A stretch of DNA of 64,000 nucleotides from Pseudomonas sp. PDM04. Lineage in GTDB: Bacteria > Pseudomonadota > Gammaproteobacteria > Pseudomonadales > Pseudomonadaceae. Made by a program: the position numbers and the translations under genes. The notes beneath the pieces are model-generated. The model was not told where the DNA came from and made no database searches. It worked only from the letters and a program-made list of their open reading frames with translations. Location of the stretch: assembly GCF_014851765.1 (NCBI RefSeq), contig NZ_JACVAI010000009.1, positions 1 through 64,000 of the forward strand, in the 5' to 3' direction. Below are positions 18,770-26,662 of this stretch, one piece after another; within the stretch, counting starts at the first letter, position 1, and the number at the start of each line of letters is the position of its first letter.

Positions 18770-19534
18770 ATGAACACACTCCTCGCGTACTACCAGAATC
18801 TCGGTCTGGCCCTGTCACTGTTGGTCATCGCCACGTTCCTGCTGGCCGGCATGATCAAGGGCGTGATCGGCCTCGGCCTGCCCACCATTGCCATGGGTTT
18901 GCTCGGGCTGGCTATGGCACCGTCGCAGGCAGCGGCGTTGTTGATCATTCCCGCGACGCTGACCAACGTCTGGCAACTGGCCTTCGGCGGGCATTTGCGC
19001 GGCCTGCTCAAACGCCTGTGGCCGATGTTGTTGGCGATTTTCATCGGCACGGGCGCCGGCACGCTGTGGATCGGCATGGCCGGTGGGCATTGGGTGGTGC
19101 GCGGGTTGGGGGCGGCGTTATTGCTCTATGCGTTGAGCGGCCTGTTCCTGCCGACCCTGCGCGTGGGCCGTGCCACCGAGCGCTGGCTGGGCCCGCTGTG
19201 TGGCGTGCTGACCGGCGTGATCACCTCGGCCACCGGCGTTTTCGTGATTCCGGCGGTGCCGTACCTGCAGGCGCTGGGCTTGAGCCGGGATGAACTGGTC
19301 CAGGCGCTGGGCCTGTCGTTCACCGTGTCGACCCTTGCACTGGCTACCGGCCTGTTGTGGCGCGATGCCCTGGGCGGCGGCGAGTTGGGGGCATCCGTGC
19401 TGGCGCTGATTCCGGCGGTGCTGGGCATGTGGCTGGGCCAATGGCTGCGCCAGCGGATCAGCGCGCCCCTGTTCAAGCGGGCATTTTTCATCGGCCTGGG
19501 GGTACTCGGCGGCCACTTGCTGATCAGCGGGTAG
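18770..19534 (+). CDS. TauE/SafE-type sulfite or anion exporter
   Basis: The 254-residue inner membrane protein has about eight hydrophobic helices in two similar halves. The family signature GMIKGVIGLGLPTIAMGLLGLAMAPSQAAALLIIPATLTNVWQ is in the first half and GVLTGVITSATGVFVIPAVPYLQALGLSRDELVQALGLSFTVS in the second. The family exports sulfite, sulfoacetate or other organosulfur anions, but the substrate here is unknown. It is transcribed away from the LysR gene at 17605 and its 3' end overlaps the convergent monooxygenase gene by 11 bases. Confidence 0.85.
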   Translation: MNTLLAYYQNLGLALSLLVIATFLLAGMIKGVIGLGLPTIAMGLLGLAMAPSQAAALLIIPATLTNVWQLAFGGHLRGLLKRLWPMLLAIFIGTGAGTLWIGMAGGHWVVRGLGAALLLYALSGLFLPTLRVGRATERWLGPLCGVLTGVITSATGVFVIPAVPYLQALGLSRDELVQALGLSFTVSTLALATGLLWRDALGGGELGASVLALIPAVLGMWLGQWLRQRISAPLFKRAFFIGLGVLGGHLLISG

Positions 19535-19838
19535 CGGACGACGGGCTGAGCATGTCGATGGCGCGGATCTCGAAATCCCGTTCCAGGTATTGCTCACGCT
19601 GGTCGAGGAACTGCTTCATGTGCGGCAGGTTCGAGTGTACGTCGAGGTGCGCCTGGGATTGCCAGATCTCGAAGAAGATAAACAACGTCGGGTCCTGCTT
19701 GTCGCGCAGCATGTGGTACTCGATGCAGCCAGGCTCGGCGCGACTGGCCTCCACATAACCGCGGAAGAACGCTTCGAAGGCGTCGGATTTTTCCGGGCGG
19801 GTCTTGGCGTGCAGGATAAAACCTTGCATTTCACTCAT
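19524..19838 (-). CDS. Quinol monooxygenase of the ABM/YgiN family
   Basis: The 104-residue product is one ABM (dimeric alpha-beta barrel) domain, with EMQGFILHAKTRPEKSDAFEAFFRGYVEASRAEPGCIEYHMLRDKQDPTLFIFFEIWQSQAHLDVHSNLPHMKQF. In E. coli ygiN neighbours mdaB and the two form a quinone redox cycle; here mdaB lies 163 bases away on the opposite strand, which supports the same role. The ATG at 19838 has GAGGAG 7 bases upstream. An upstream in-frame ATG at 19871 lacks a binding site. Confidence 0.82.
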   Translation of the reverse strand: MSEMQGFILHAKTRPEKSDAFEAFFRGYVEASRAEPGCIEYHMLRDKQDPTLFIFFEIWQSQAHLDVHSNLPHMKQFLDQREQYLERDFEIRAIDMLSPSSATR

Positions 19839-20001
19839 CAAACGTCTCCTCGAGTTCGGAATTTGCGCCAAGTCTATGGCAACAATCCGCTATCGATTCG
19901 TGCGTATTGGTCAAATGAGTTTTGTGAGCCCGGGGCTTATTCCGCGCGAGGCCGGTCGTTAATCTGCCGCCATTGCATTTTTGACCCTTCCGAGAGATTT
20001 C

Positions 20002-20592
20002 ATGAAAAGAGTCCTGTTGCTCAATGGCGGTAAAAAGTTCGCTCACTCCGATGGCCGCTACAACGCCACCCTGCATGAAACGGCGCTGAGCGTGCTGGAT
20101 CGCGGTGGCGTCGACGTGAAGACCACCTTCATCGACGAGGGTTACGACATCGCCGAGGAGGTGGCCAAGTTCCTCTGGGCCGACGTGATCATTTATCAGA
20201 TGCCGGGCTGGTGGATGGGCGCGCCATGGACCGTGAAAAAGTACATCGATGAAGTGTTCACCGAAGGCCATGGCAGCCTCTACGCCAGTGACGGTCGCAC
20301 CCGTTCCGATGCGTCGCAGAAGTACGGCAGCGGCGGTCTGGTGCAGGGCAAGCAATACATGTTGTCGCTGACCTGGAACGCGCCGCAGCAAGCGTTCGAC
20401 GACCCGACCGACTTCTTCGAAGGCAAGGGCGTGGACGCCGTGTACTTCCCGTTCCACAAGGCCAACCAGTTCCTCGGCATGAACGGTTTGCCGACGTTCC
20501 TCTGCGTCGACGTGATGAAACGTCCGAATATCGAGGCCGATGTCGCACGTTACGAGCAGCATTTGACCGAGGTGTTCGGTCTCAAGGCTTGA
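20002..20592 (+). CDS. mdaB: NADPH quinone reductase MdaB
   Basis: MdaB is a flavin-dependent NADPH:quinone reductase of the flavodoxin-like fold that reduces quinones by two electrons and protects from quinone and oxidative stress. The 196-residue product shares long blocks with E. coli MdaB: NGGKKFAHSDGRYN, FLWADVIIYQMPGWWMGAPWTVKKYIDEVFTEGHGSLYASDGRTRSDASQKYGSGGLVQGKQYMLSLTWNAP and FPFHKANQFLGM. The ATG at 20002 follows GAGAG. A LysR gene follows 57 bases downstream on the same strand, and a quinol monooxygenase gene is divergent. Confidence 0.93.
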   Translation: MKRVLLLNGGKKFAHSDGRYNATLHETALSVLDRGGVDVKTTFIDEGYDIAEEVAKFLWADVIIYQMPGWWMGAPWTVKKYIDEVFTEGHGSLYASDGRTRSDASQKYGSGGLVQGKQYMLSLTWNAPQQAFDDPTDFFEGKGVDAVYFPFHKANQFLGMNGLPTFLCVDVMKRPNIEADVARYEQHLTEVFGLKA

Positions 20593-20602
20593 GGTTCCTT
20601 TT

Positions 20603-20645
20603 GCCCCTCATCCAGTTACTATCAGGCCAGTCTTGAATGAGGGGC
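20603..20645 (+). promoter_or_regulatory. Inverted repeat covering the LysR ribosome binding site
   Basis: GCCCCTCAT at 20603-20611 pairs perfectly with ATGAGGGGC at 20637-20645 across a 25-base loop. The second arm contains the GAGGGG ribosome binding site of the LysR gene that begins at 20650. In a transcript reading through from mdaB the stem would hide this site; whether it does so is inference. Confidence 0.5.
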
Positions 20646-20649
20646 CTAT

Positions 20650-21561
20650 GTGAAAGCCAGATCCGATGAATTGCAGATTTTCGTCTGCGTGATTGAGTGT
20701 GGTTCGATCTCGGCGGCAGCCGAGCAGGTCGGGCAAACGCCATCGGCGGTCAGTCGTACCCTGTCGCGGCTGGAGGCCAAGCTCGATACCACACTGATCA
20801 ACCGCACCACGCGGCGCATGGACCTGACCGAGGAGGGCAAGTATTTCTTCGAGCACGCCAAGCTGATTCTCGATCAGATGGATGAGCTCGAAGAACGCCT
20901 GTCCTCACGCCAGCAGACCCCGTCCGGGCGTTTGCGGATCAACGCCGCCTCGCCTTTCATGCTGCACGCCATCGTGCCGTACATCGACGAGTTCCGCCGG
21001 CTCTATCCCGACATCCAGCTGGAACTCAACAGCAACGACCTGATCATTGACCTGCTGGAACAAAGCACCGACATCGCCATTCGCATCGGCGCTCTGGCCG
21101 ACTCGACCCTGCACGCCCGCTCACTGGGTTGCAGCCCGTTGCACATCGTCGCCAGCCCGGCTTACCTCGAACGACACGGCACGCCGAGTGGGGTGGAGGA
21201 CCTGGGTGGACATGCGCTGCTCGGCTTCACCCACAACGAAGGCCTCAACCAGTGGCCGTTGCGTCATGTGCATGGCGATCGTTGGCCGATCCAGGCGTCG
21301 ATCAGCGCCTCCAGCGGCGAGACGATCCGCCACCTCGCCCTCGAAGGCCAGGGCATTGCCAGCCTGTCGCATTTCATGACCATCGACGACATCCGCGCCG
21401 GGCGCCTGAAAGTGCTGTTGGCGGACTTCAACAGTGGTTATCGCCAGCCGATCAACGCGGTGTACTACCGCAACTCGCAACTGGCGTTGCGCATTCAATG
21501 TTTCCTGGACTTCATCCAGGGCAAGCTGGCGCTTTATGCCAGTTCGGATTTCAAGGACTGA
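20650..21561 (+). CDS. LysR-family regulator, CrgA-like, next to mdaB
   Basis: The 303-residue LysR protein has the N-terminal HTH SDELQIFVCVIECGSISAAAEQVGQTPSAVSRTLSRLEAKLDTTLINRTTRRMDLTEEGKYFFEHAK. Its effector domain resembles those of the CrgA/AaeR-type group of LysR proteins, members of which control quinone reductase genes such as mdaB. The start is the GTG at 20650, with GAGGGGCC just upstream; the overlapping ATG at 20648 is out of frame. It lies 57 bases after mdaB on the same strand. Regulation of mdaB and the divergent monooxygenase gene is inferred from position. Confidence 0.87.
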   Translation: MKARSDELQIFVCVIECGSISAAAEQVGQTPSAVSRTLSRLEAKLDTTLINRTTRRMDLTEEGKYFFEHAKLILDQMDELEERLSSRQQTPSGRLRINAASPFMLHAIVPYIDEFRRLYPDIQLELNSNDLIIDLLEQSTDIAIRIGALADSTLHARSLGCSPLHIVASPAYLERHGTPSGVEDLGGHALLGFTHNEGLNQWPLRHVHGDRWPIQASISASSGETIRHLALEGQGIASLSHFMTIDDIRAGRLKVLLADFNSGYRQPINAVYYRNSQLALRIQCFLDFIQGKLALYASSDFKD

Positions 21562-21664
21562 TTCGTGATCCCTGCGCAAGATTGAATTGGGCCAATGGGG
21601 ATTTTTCGTCCGTAACGTCGCCGGGATACTGGTGACATCAATGACTGACGCAGGGAGATTCCCC

Positions 21665-22558
21665 ATGAATGTTTTCGTCACCGGCGCGGCCGGTTTCATC
21701 GGCGGTTCCATCGCCACCGGCCTGATCCGCGCCGGCCACACCGTCACCGGCCTGGTGCGCAGCAGCGAGCAGGCCCATGAGTTGCGTGCCCTGGGCATCA
21801 CTGCGGTGATCGGCACCCTCGACGACAGCGCACTCCTGGCGCAACAGGCCCGTGCAGCCGACGCGGTGATCAACGCCGCCAGCAGCGACCATCTCGGCGC
21901 GGTGCAAGCCTTGCTCGACGCCTTGCGCGGTTCGCAAAAAGTCTTCCTCCACACCAGCGGTTCGAGCATTGTCGGCGATGCGTCGGGCGGCCAGGCCAGT
22001 GATGCGATCTACTACGAGGACACACTGCCGGAACCGACGGTGGACAAGGCGGCGCGGGTGGCCATCGATAACCTGATCCTCGCGGCGGCAAAAGACGGCG
22101 TGAACTCGGCGGTGATCTGCAACACGCTGATCTACGGCCACAGCCTGGGGGTCAAACGCGACAGCGTGCAACTGCCGCGCCTGCTGAAACAGGCGCGCAA
22201 AAGCGGGGTGGTGCGCCATGTCGGCAGCGGTCGCAATATCTGGTCCAACGTGCACATTGAAGACGTGGTGGCGCTGTACCTGCTGGCGCTGACGAAGAAC
22301 GTACCAGGCACCTTCTACTTCGTGGAAAGCGGTGAAGCGTCGTTCATCGAGATGACCACGGCGATCGCCCAAGCCTTGAACCTGGGTGAGGCCCAAGACT
22401 GGCCGTTGCAGGACGCCGAGGCCGAGTGGGGCTATGAAATGGCCAACTACGGCCTGGGCTCCAACAGCCGGGTGCGTGGCAAGCATGCGCGCGAGTTGCT
22501 GGGCTGGGTGCCCAAGCGCACGTCGGTGGTGGAGTGGATTCGCGACGAAATGATGTGA
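21665..22558 (+). CDS. Atypical NAD-dependent epimerase/dehydratase-like SDR
   Basis: The 297-residue product has the extended-SDR nucleotide-binding motif VTGAAGFIGGSIATGLIRAGH and LVRSSEQAHELRALGITAVIGTLDD. The later region TLPEPTVDKAARVAIDNLILAA is where a YxxxK catalytic pair is expected. A lysine is present but the tyrosine is not (TVDK), so this may be an NADP-binding or non-classical reductase rather than a sugar epimerase. The ATG at 21665 has AGGGAG 8 bases before it; an ORF extension upstream has no such signal. It stands alone after the LysR gene, followed by a REPIN. Confidence 0.78.
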   Translation: MNVFVTGAAGFIGGSIATGLIRAGHTVTGLVRSSEQAHELRALGITAVIGTLDDSALLAQQARAADAVINAASSDHLGAVQALLDALRGSQKVFLHTSGSSIVGDASGGQASDAIYYEDTLPEPTVDKAARVAIDNLILAAAKDGVNSAVICNTLIYGHSLGVKRDSVQLPRLLKQARKSGVVRHVGSGRNIWSNVHIEDVVALYLLALTKNVPGTFYFVESGEASFIEMTTAIAQALNLGEAQDWPLQDAEAEWGYEMANYGLGSNSRVRGKHARELLGWVPKRTSVVEWIRDEMM

Positions 22559-22582
22559 GTTCGCTGTAGACCGCGTCGCTGC

Positions 22583-22664
22583 CATCGCCGGCAAGCCGGT
22601 CTCGCTCCCACAGGATCCGGGTAAGCTGGGCCAATGTGGGAGCGAGACTGGCTTGCCGGCGATG
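22583..22664. repeat. REPIN of a variant subfamily
   Basis: Arms GCCATCGCCGGCAAGCCGGT-CTCGCTCCCACA and its inverted partner near 22635-22664 differ from the other REPs in this window. The core here is CGGCAAGCC/GGCTTGCCG instead of GCGAGCAGGC, so a second REP subfamily is present. The right arm lies upstream of the SulP start. Confidence 0.82.
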
Positions 22665-22740
22665 CGCTTTCAATGTCCCCGAAGCTGGCCGGGCCGCCGT
22701 CAATTCCGTAACATCCGCACATTCCTTTCGCGACACCTGC

Positions 22741-24198
22741 ATGCGGTCCCCCATGAAACTCAAAAATCTTCGCGCCGATGTCCTGGCCGGACTCACCACG
22801 TCTTTTGCCCTGCTGCCCGAATGCATCGCCTTTGCGCTGGTCGCGCATCTCAACCCACTGATGGGCCTGTACGGCGCCTTCATCATCTGCACCCTGACGG
22901 CGCTGTTCGGCGGACGGCCGGGGATGGTGTCCGGCGCGGCGGGTTCGATGGCGGTGGTGATCGTCGCGCTGGTGGTGCAGCACGGTGTGCAATACCTGCT
23001 CGCCACGGTACTGCTGGGCGGCCTGGTCATGCTCGCGTTCGGGCTGCTGAAGCTGGGCAAGCTGGTGCGGATGGTGCCGCACCCGGTGATGCTCGGTTTC
23101 GTCAATGGCCTGGCGATCATCATCGCCCTGGCCCAGCTCGAACATTTCAAGAACGGTGACGCGTGGCTCACGGGGACGCCGCTGTACCTGATGGCGGGGC
23201 TGGTGGCGCTGACGATGGCAATCGTCTATGTGTTGCCGCGCCTGACGCGTGCCGTGCCGCCGGCGCTGGTGGCGATTCTCGGCGTCGGGCTGGCGGTGTA
23301 CCTGCTGGGGCTGCCGACGCGCACGCTGGGCGACATGGCGCACATCGCTGGCGGCTTGCCGACGCTGGCGTGGCCGGAGATTCCGTGGACGCTCGAGACC
23401 CTGCGCATCATCGCTCCCTACGCGATCCTGATGGCGCTGGTCGGCTTGCTGGAAACCCTGCTGACCCTGAACCTGACCGACGAAATCACCGAGACCCGCG
23501 GCTTCCCGGACCGCGAGTGCGTAGCGCTGGGGGCGGCGAACATGGTCTCCGGCGTGTTTGGCGGCATGGGGGGCTGCGCGATGATCGGCCAAACCGTGAT
23601 CAACCTCAGTTCCGGCGGTCGCGGTCGGTTGTCCGGCGTGGTGGCGGGCGTGCTGATTCTGTTGTTCATCCTGTTCCTGTCGCCACTGATCGAACGCATT
23701 CCGTTGGCCGCGCTGGTGGGGGTGATGTTCGTGGTGTCGCAGCAGACCTTCGCCTGGGCCTCGCTGCGGGTGGTGAACAAAGTGCCGTTGAATGATGTGC
23801 TGGTGATCGTCGCGGTCACGGTGATTACCGTGTTCACCGACCTGGCCACGGCCGTGCTGTGCGGGATCGTCATCGCCGCGCTGAATTTTGCCTGGCAGCA
23901 GGCGCGCGAGCTGTACGCCGACAGCCACCTCGAAGCCGACGGCAGCAAGCTGTACCTGTTGCATGGCACGCTGTTCTTCGCCTCGACCACGCCGTTTCTC
24001 AATCAGTTCGACCCCGCCAACGACCCGGCGGTGGTGACGATCGACTGCCGCCACCTGAGTTTCGTCGACTACTCGGCCATCGCCGCACTCAAGACCCTGC
24101 GCGAGCGCTACGCCAAGGCCGGCAAGCACCTGCGGGTGCTGCATTTGTCCGAGCGCTGCAAGAAGCTGCTCAAGCGCGCGCGGGTCAATCACGATTGA
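22741..24198 (+). CDS. SulP-family anion transporter with STAS domain
   Basis: The 485-residue inner membrane protein belongs to the SulP (SLC26-like) family of sulfate, bicarbonate or dicarboxylate transporters. The first part reads LKNLRADVLAGLTTSFALLPECIAFALVAHLNPLMGLYGAFIICTLTALFGGRPGMVSGAAGSMAVVIVALV, followed by about ten helices. The STAS domain runs from roughly residue 390 to the end (VTIDCRHLSFVDYSAIAALKTLRERYAKAGKHLRVLHLSERCKKLL). Start choice is uncertain: ATG at 22741 or 22753, neither with a strong ribosome binding site. The reading frame further upstream crosses a REP and was discarded. Substrate is not evident. Confidence 0.87.
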   Translation: MRSPMKLKNLRADVLAGLTTSFALLPECIAFALVAHLNPLMGLYGAFIICTLTALFGGRPGMVSGAAGSMAVVIVALVVQHGVQYLLATVLLGGLVMLAFGLLKLGKLVRMVPHPVMLGFVNGLAIIIALAQLEHFKNGDAWLTGTPLYLMAGLVALTMAIVYVLPRLTRAVPPALVAILGVGLAVYLLGLPTRTLGDMAHIAGGLPTLAWPEIPWTLETLRIIAPYAILMALVGLLETLLTLNLTDEITETRGFPDRECVALGAANMVSGVFGGMGGCAMIGQTVINLSSGGRGRLSGVVAGVLILLFILFLSPLIERIPLAALVGVMFVVSQQTFAWASLRVVNKVPLNDVLVIVAVTVITVFTDLATAVLCGIVIAALNFAWQQARELYADSHLEADGSKLYLLHGTLFFASTTPFLNQFDPANDPAVVTIDCRHLSFVDYSAIAALKTLRERYAKAGKHLRVLHLSERCKKLLKRARVNHD

Positions 24199-24221
24199 GG
24201 CGATCCCGGCCCGGTGGTTAA

Positions 24222-24255
24222 CCCTGTGGGAGCGAGCCTGCTCGCTCCCACAGGG
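24222..24255. repeat. Perfect REP palindrome
   Basis: CCCTGTGGGAGCGAG at 24222-24236 and its exact inverse at 24241-24255 enclose only four bases (CCTG). Compared with the two-arm REPINs elsewhere, the spacer is absent, so two REP arms appear fused head to head. It lies 24 bases after the SulP stop and may act as an RNA 3'-end stabiliser. Confidence 0.88.
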
Positions 24256-24435
24256 GGCGGTGGTACAGGATGAAAATCCGCCAGCCGGATTTTCATAACC
24301 CGCCACCGCGCATGTCCCTGAGCGACAACCCTTACCCCTGCACGAAAATTACTTTCACCTCGTTTGAAAGTCGCGTTTCGAAATGTTTTAAGAGTTTCAC
24401 AAAACCTTCGACGTGACCCTTTCGAGGAGTACCGC

Positions 24436-25785
24436 ATGACCCTGTCCTTCGGCTATTGGCTGCTGGTGTATGCCGCCATCGCGATCATTGCGCTGATCGT
24501 GCTGATCGCCCGTTATCGACTCAATCCCTTCATTGTCATCACCCTGGTTTCGATCGGCCTGGCGCTGGTCGCGGGCATGCCGGCGTCCGGCGTGGTCGGC
24601 GCGTACGAGGCAGGTGTCGGCAAGACGTTGGGGCACATTGCCCTGGTGGTGGCGCTGGGGACCATGCTGGGCAAGATGATGGCCGAGTCCGGTGGCGCCG
24701 AGCAGGTGGCGCGGACCCTGATCGACCGGTTCGGCGAGCGCAACGCGCACTGGGCGATGGTCTGCATCGCCTTCCTGGTCGGGTTGCCGTTGTTCTTCGA
24801 GGTCGGTTTCGTGTTGCTGGTGCCGATCGCCTTCACCGTGGCGCGACGGGTCGGTGTGTCGATCCTGATGGTCGGTTTGCCGATGGTCGCCGGGTTGTCG
24901 GTGGTCCATGCGCTGGTGCCGCCGCACCCGGCGGCGATGCTGGCAGTGCAGGCCTATCAGGCGTCGGTGGGGCAGACGTTGCTCTACGCGATTGTCATCG
25001 GCATCCCCACGGCGATCATCGCCGGTCCCGTGTACGCGCGGTTCATCGTGCCGCGCATCCAACTGCCGGCGCAGAATCCACTGGAGCGCCAATTTCTTGA
25101 TCGCGAACCGCGCGCCCGGCTGCCCGGCTTCGGGGTCACCATGGCGACGATTCTGTTGCCGGTGGTGCTGATGCTCATCGGTGGCTGGGCCAACCTCATT
25201 TCCACCCCGGGCAGCGGTTTCAATCAGTTCCTGCTGTTCATCGGCAACTCGGTGATCGCGTTGCTGCTGGCCACGTTGCTGAGCTTCTGGACCTTGGGCA
25301 TCGCCCAGGGCTTTAGCCGCGAATCGATCCTCAAGTTCACCAGCGAGTGCCTGGCGCCGACCGCCAGCATCACCTTGCTGGTGGGGGCCGGCGGTGGTTT
25401 GAACCGGATTCTGGTGGACGCGGGCGTCACCGATCAGATTGTCAGCCTGGCCCATCAATTCCACCTGTCGCCGCTGATCATGGGCTGGCTGTTCGCGGCG
25501 TTGATGCGCATCGCCACGGGCTCGGCGACGGTGGCCATGACCACTGCATCGGGGGTGGTCGCACCGGTGGCCATCGGCCTGGGTTACCCGCATCCGGAAC
25601 TGCTGGTGCTGGCGACCGGCGCCGGTTCGGTGATTTTTTCCCACGTCAACGACGGTGGCTTCTGGTTGATCAAGGAATACTTCAACATGAGCGTGGCCCA
25701 GACCTTCAAGACCTGGACCGTGCTGGAGACCATCATTTCGCTGGTCGCCTTCGGTCTGACCGTGGGGCTTTCCTACCTGATTTAA
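24436..25785 (+). CDS. GntP-family proton symporter
   Basis: The 449-residue permease has about 12 helices and the GntP signatures HIALVVALGTMLGKMMAESGGAEQVARTLIDRFG, GLPLFFEVGFVLLVPIAFTVARR and GGGLNRILVDAGVTDQIV. It also has ATGSATVAMTTASGVVAP and GAGSVIFSHVNDGGFWLIKEYFNMSV. The family transports gluconate and related organic acids or amino acids. Here it begins a cluster with an RpiR regulator and a D-aminoacylase, so an N-acyl-D-amino acid or its product is as likely a substrate as gluconate. The ATG at 24436 has GAGGAG 6 bases upstream. Confidence 0.87.
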   Translation: MTLSFGYWLLVYAAIAIIALIVLIARYRLNPFIVITLVSIGLALVAGMPASGVVGAYEAGVGKTLGHIALVVALGTMLGKMMAESGGAEQVARTLIDRFGERNAHWAMVCIAFLVGLPLFFEVGFVLLVPIAFTVARRVGVSILMVGLPMVAGLSVVHALVPPHPAAMLAVQAYQASVGQTLLYAIVIGIPTAIIAGPVYARFIVPRIQLPAQNPLERQFLDREPRARLPGFGVTMATILLPVVLMLIGGWANLISTPGSGFNQFLLFIGNSVIALLLATLLSFWTLGIAQGFSRESILKFTSECLAPTASITLLVGAGGGLNRILVDAGVTDQIVSLAHQFHLSPLIMGWLFAALMRIATGSATVAMTTASGVVAPVAIGLGYPHPELLVLATGAGSVIFSHVNDGGFWLIKEYFNMSVAQTFKTWTVLETIISLVAFGLTVGLSYLI

Positions 25786-25800
25786 CCGGAGCCGCTTGTC

Positions 25801-26661
25801 ATGGACATCCTTTATCAGATCCGCGCCCGTCAGGATTCCTTCAGTGCCGGCGAGGGGCGTATCGCCCGCCTGCTGCTCGACGACGTCGGATTTGCCTCGG
25901 CCGCCAGCCTCGATGAGCTGGCGCAGAGGGCGGAAGTCAGCACCGCGACCCTGTCGCGTTTTGCCCGCACTGTCGGCTGCCGTGACTTGCGTGACCTGCG
26001 CCTGCAACTGGCCCAGGCCAGCGGCGTCGGCAGTCGTTTCCTCGACCCGGCCGGCACGCCGGAACAATCGGCGTTCTACCGGCAGATCGTCGGCGACATC
26101 GAGTCGACCCTGCATCAGCATCTGTCGGCCTTCGACGAGTCGCGCTTTGCCGACGCGGTGAAACTGCTGGGCAAGGCGCGGATGATTCATGCCTTCGGCA
26201 TGGGGGGGTGTTCGACCCTGTGCAGCGATGAATTGCAGGTGCGGCTGGTGCGCTTCGGTTACCCGGTGGCGGTGTGTCACGACCCGGTGATGATGCGCAT
26301 CACCGCCGCCGGTCTCGATGCCGGGCACGCGGTGATTGCCTGTTCGCTGACCGGCATCACCCCCGAACTGCTCGAAGCGGTGGAGCTGGCGAGCAGCTAC
26401 GGCGCGCGGATTCTGGCCATCACCCGCGCCGACTCGCCGCTGGCGCACTTGGCCGATGTGCTGCTGCCGCTGCAAGGGGTCGAAACCTCGTTCATCTACA
26501 AACCCACGGCGGCCCGCTACGGCATGCTGCTGGCCATCGATGTGCTCGCCACCGAGCTGGCGCTGGTCAATCCTGAAGACAATCAAGAGCGCCTGCGGCG
26601 AATCAAACTCGCCCTGGACGATTACCGTGGCGGCGACGATCACCTGCCGCTGGGAGACTGA
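25801..26661 (+). CDS. RpiR-family regulator (HTH plus SIS)
   Basis: The 286-residue product has an N-terminal RpiR HTH (IRARQDSFSAGEGRIARLLLDDVGFASAASLDELAQRAEVSTATLSRFARTVGCRDLRDLRLQLAQ). A SIS sugar-isomerase fold follows (ARMIHAFGMGGCSTLCSDELQVRLVRFGYPV, HAVIACSLTGITPELLEAVELASSYGARILAITRADSPLAHLADVLL). The SIS domain normally binds a phosphosugar or related ligand. It is 15 bases after the GntP gene and its stop lies next to the D-aminoacylase start, so it is probably in one operon and controls it. Confidence 0.9.
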   Translation: MDILYQIRARQDSFSAGEGRIARLLLDDVGFASAASLDELAQRAEVSTATLSRFARTVGCRDLRDLRLQLAQASGVGSRFLDPAGTPEQSAFYRQIVGDIESTLHQHLSAFDESRFADAVKLLGKARMIHAFGMGGCSTLCSDELQVRLVRFGYPVAVCHDPVMMRITAAGLDAGHAVIACSLTGITPELLEAVELASSYGARILAITRADSPLAHLADVLLPLQGVETSFIYKPTAARYGMLLAIDVLATELALVNPEDNQERLRRIKLALDDYRGGDDHLPLGD

Positions 26662-26662
26662 C

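Noticed and set aside
22447..24306. 619-residue minus-strand frame opposite SulP
   Set aside because: It crosses REP sequences and shows no membrane or enzyme motifs, while the opposite strand encodes a clear SulP-STAS protein.
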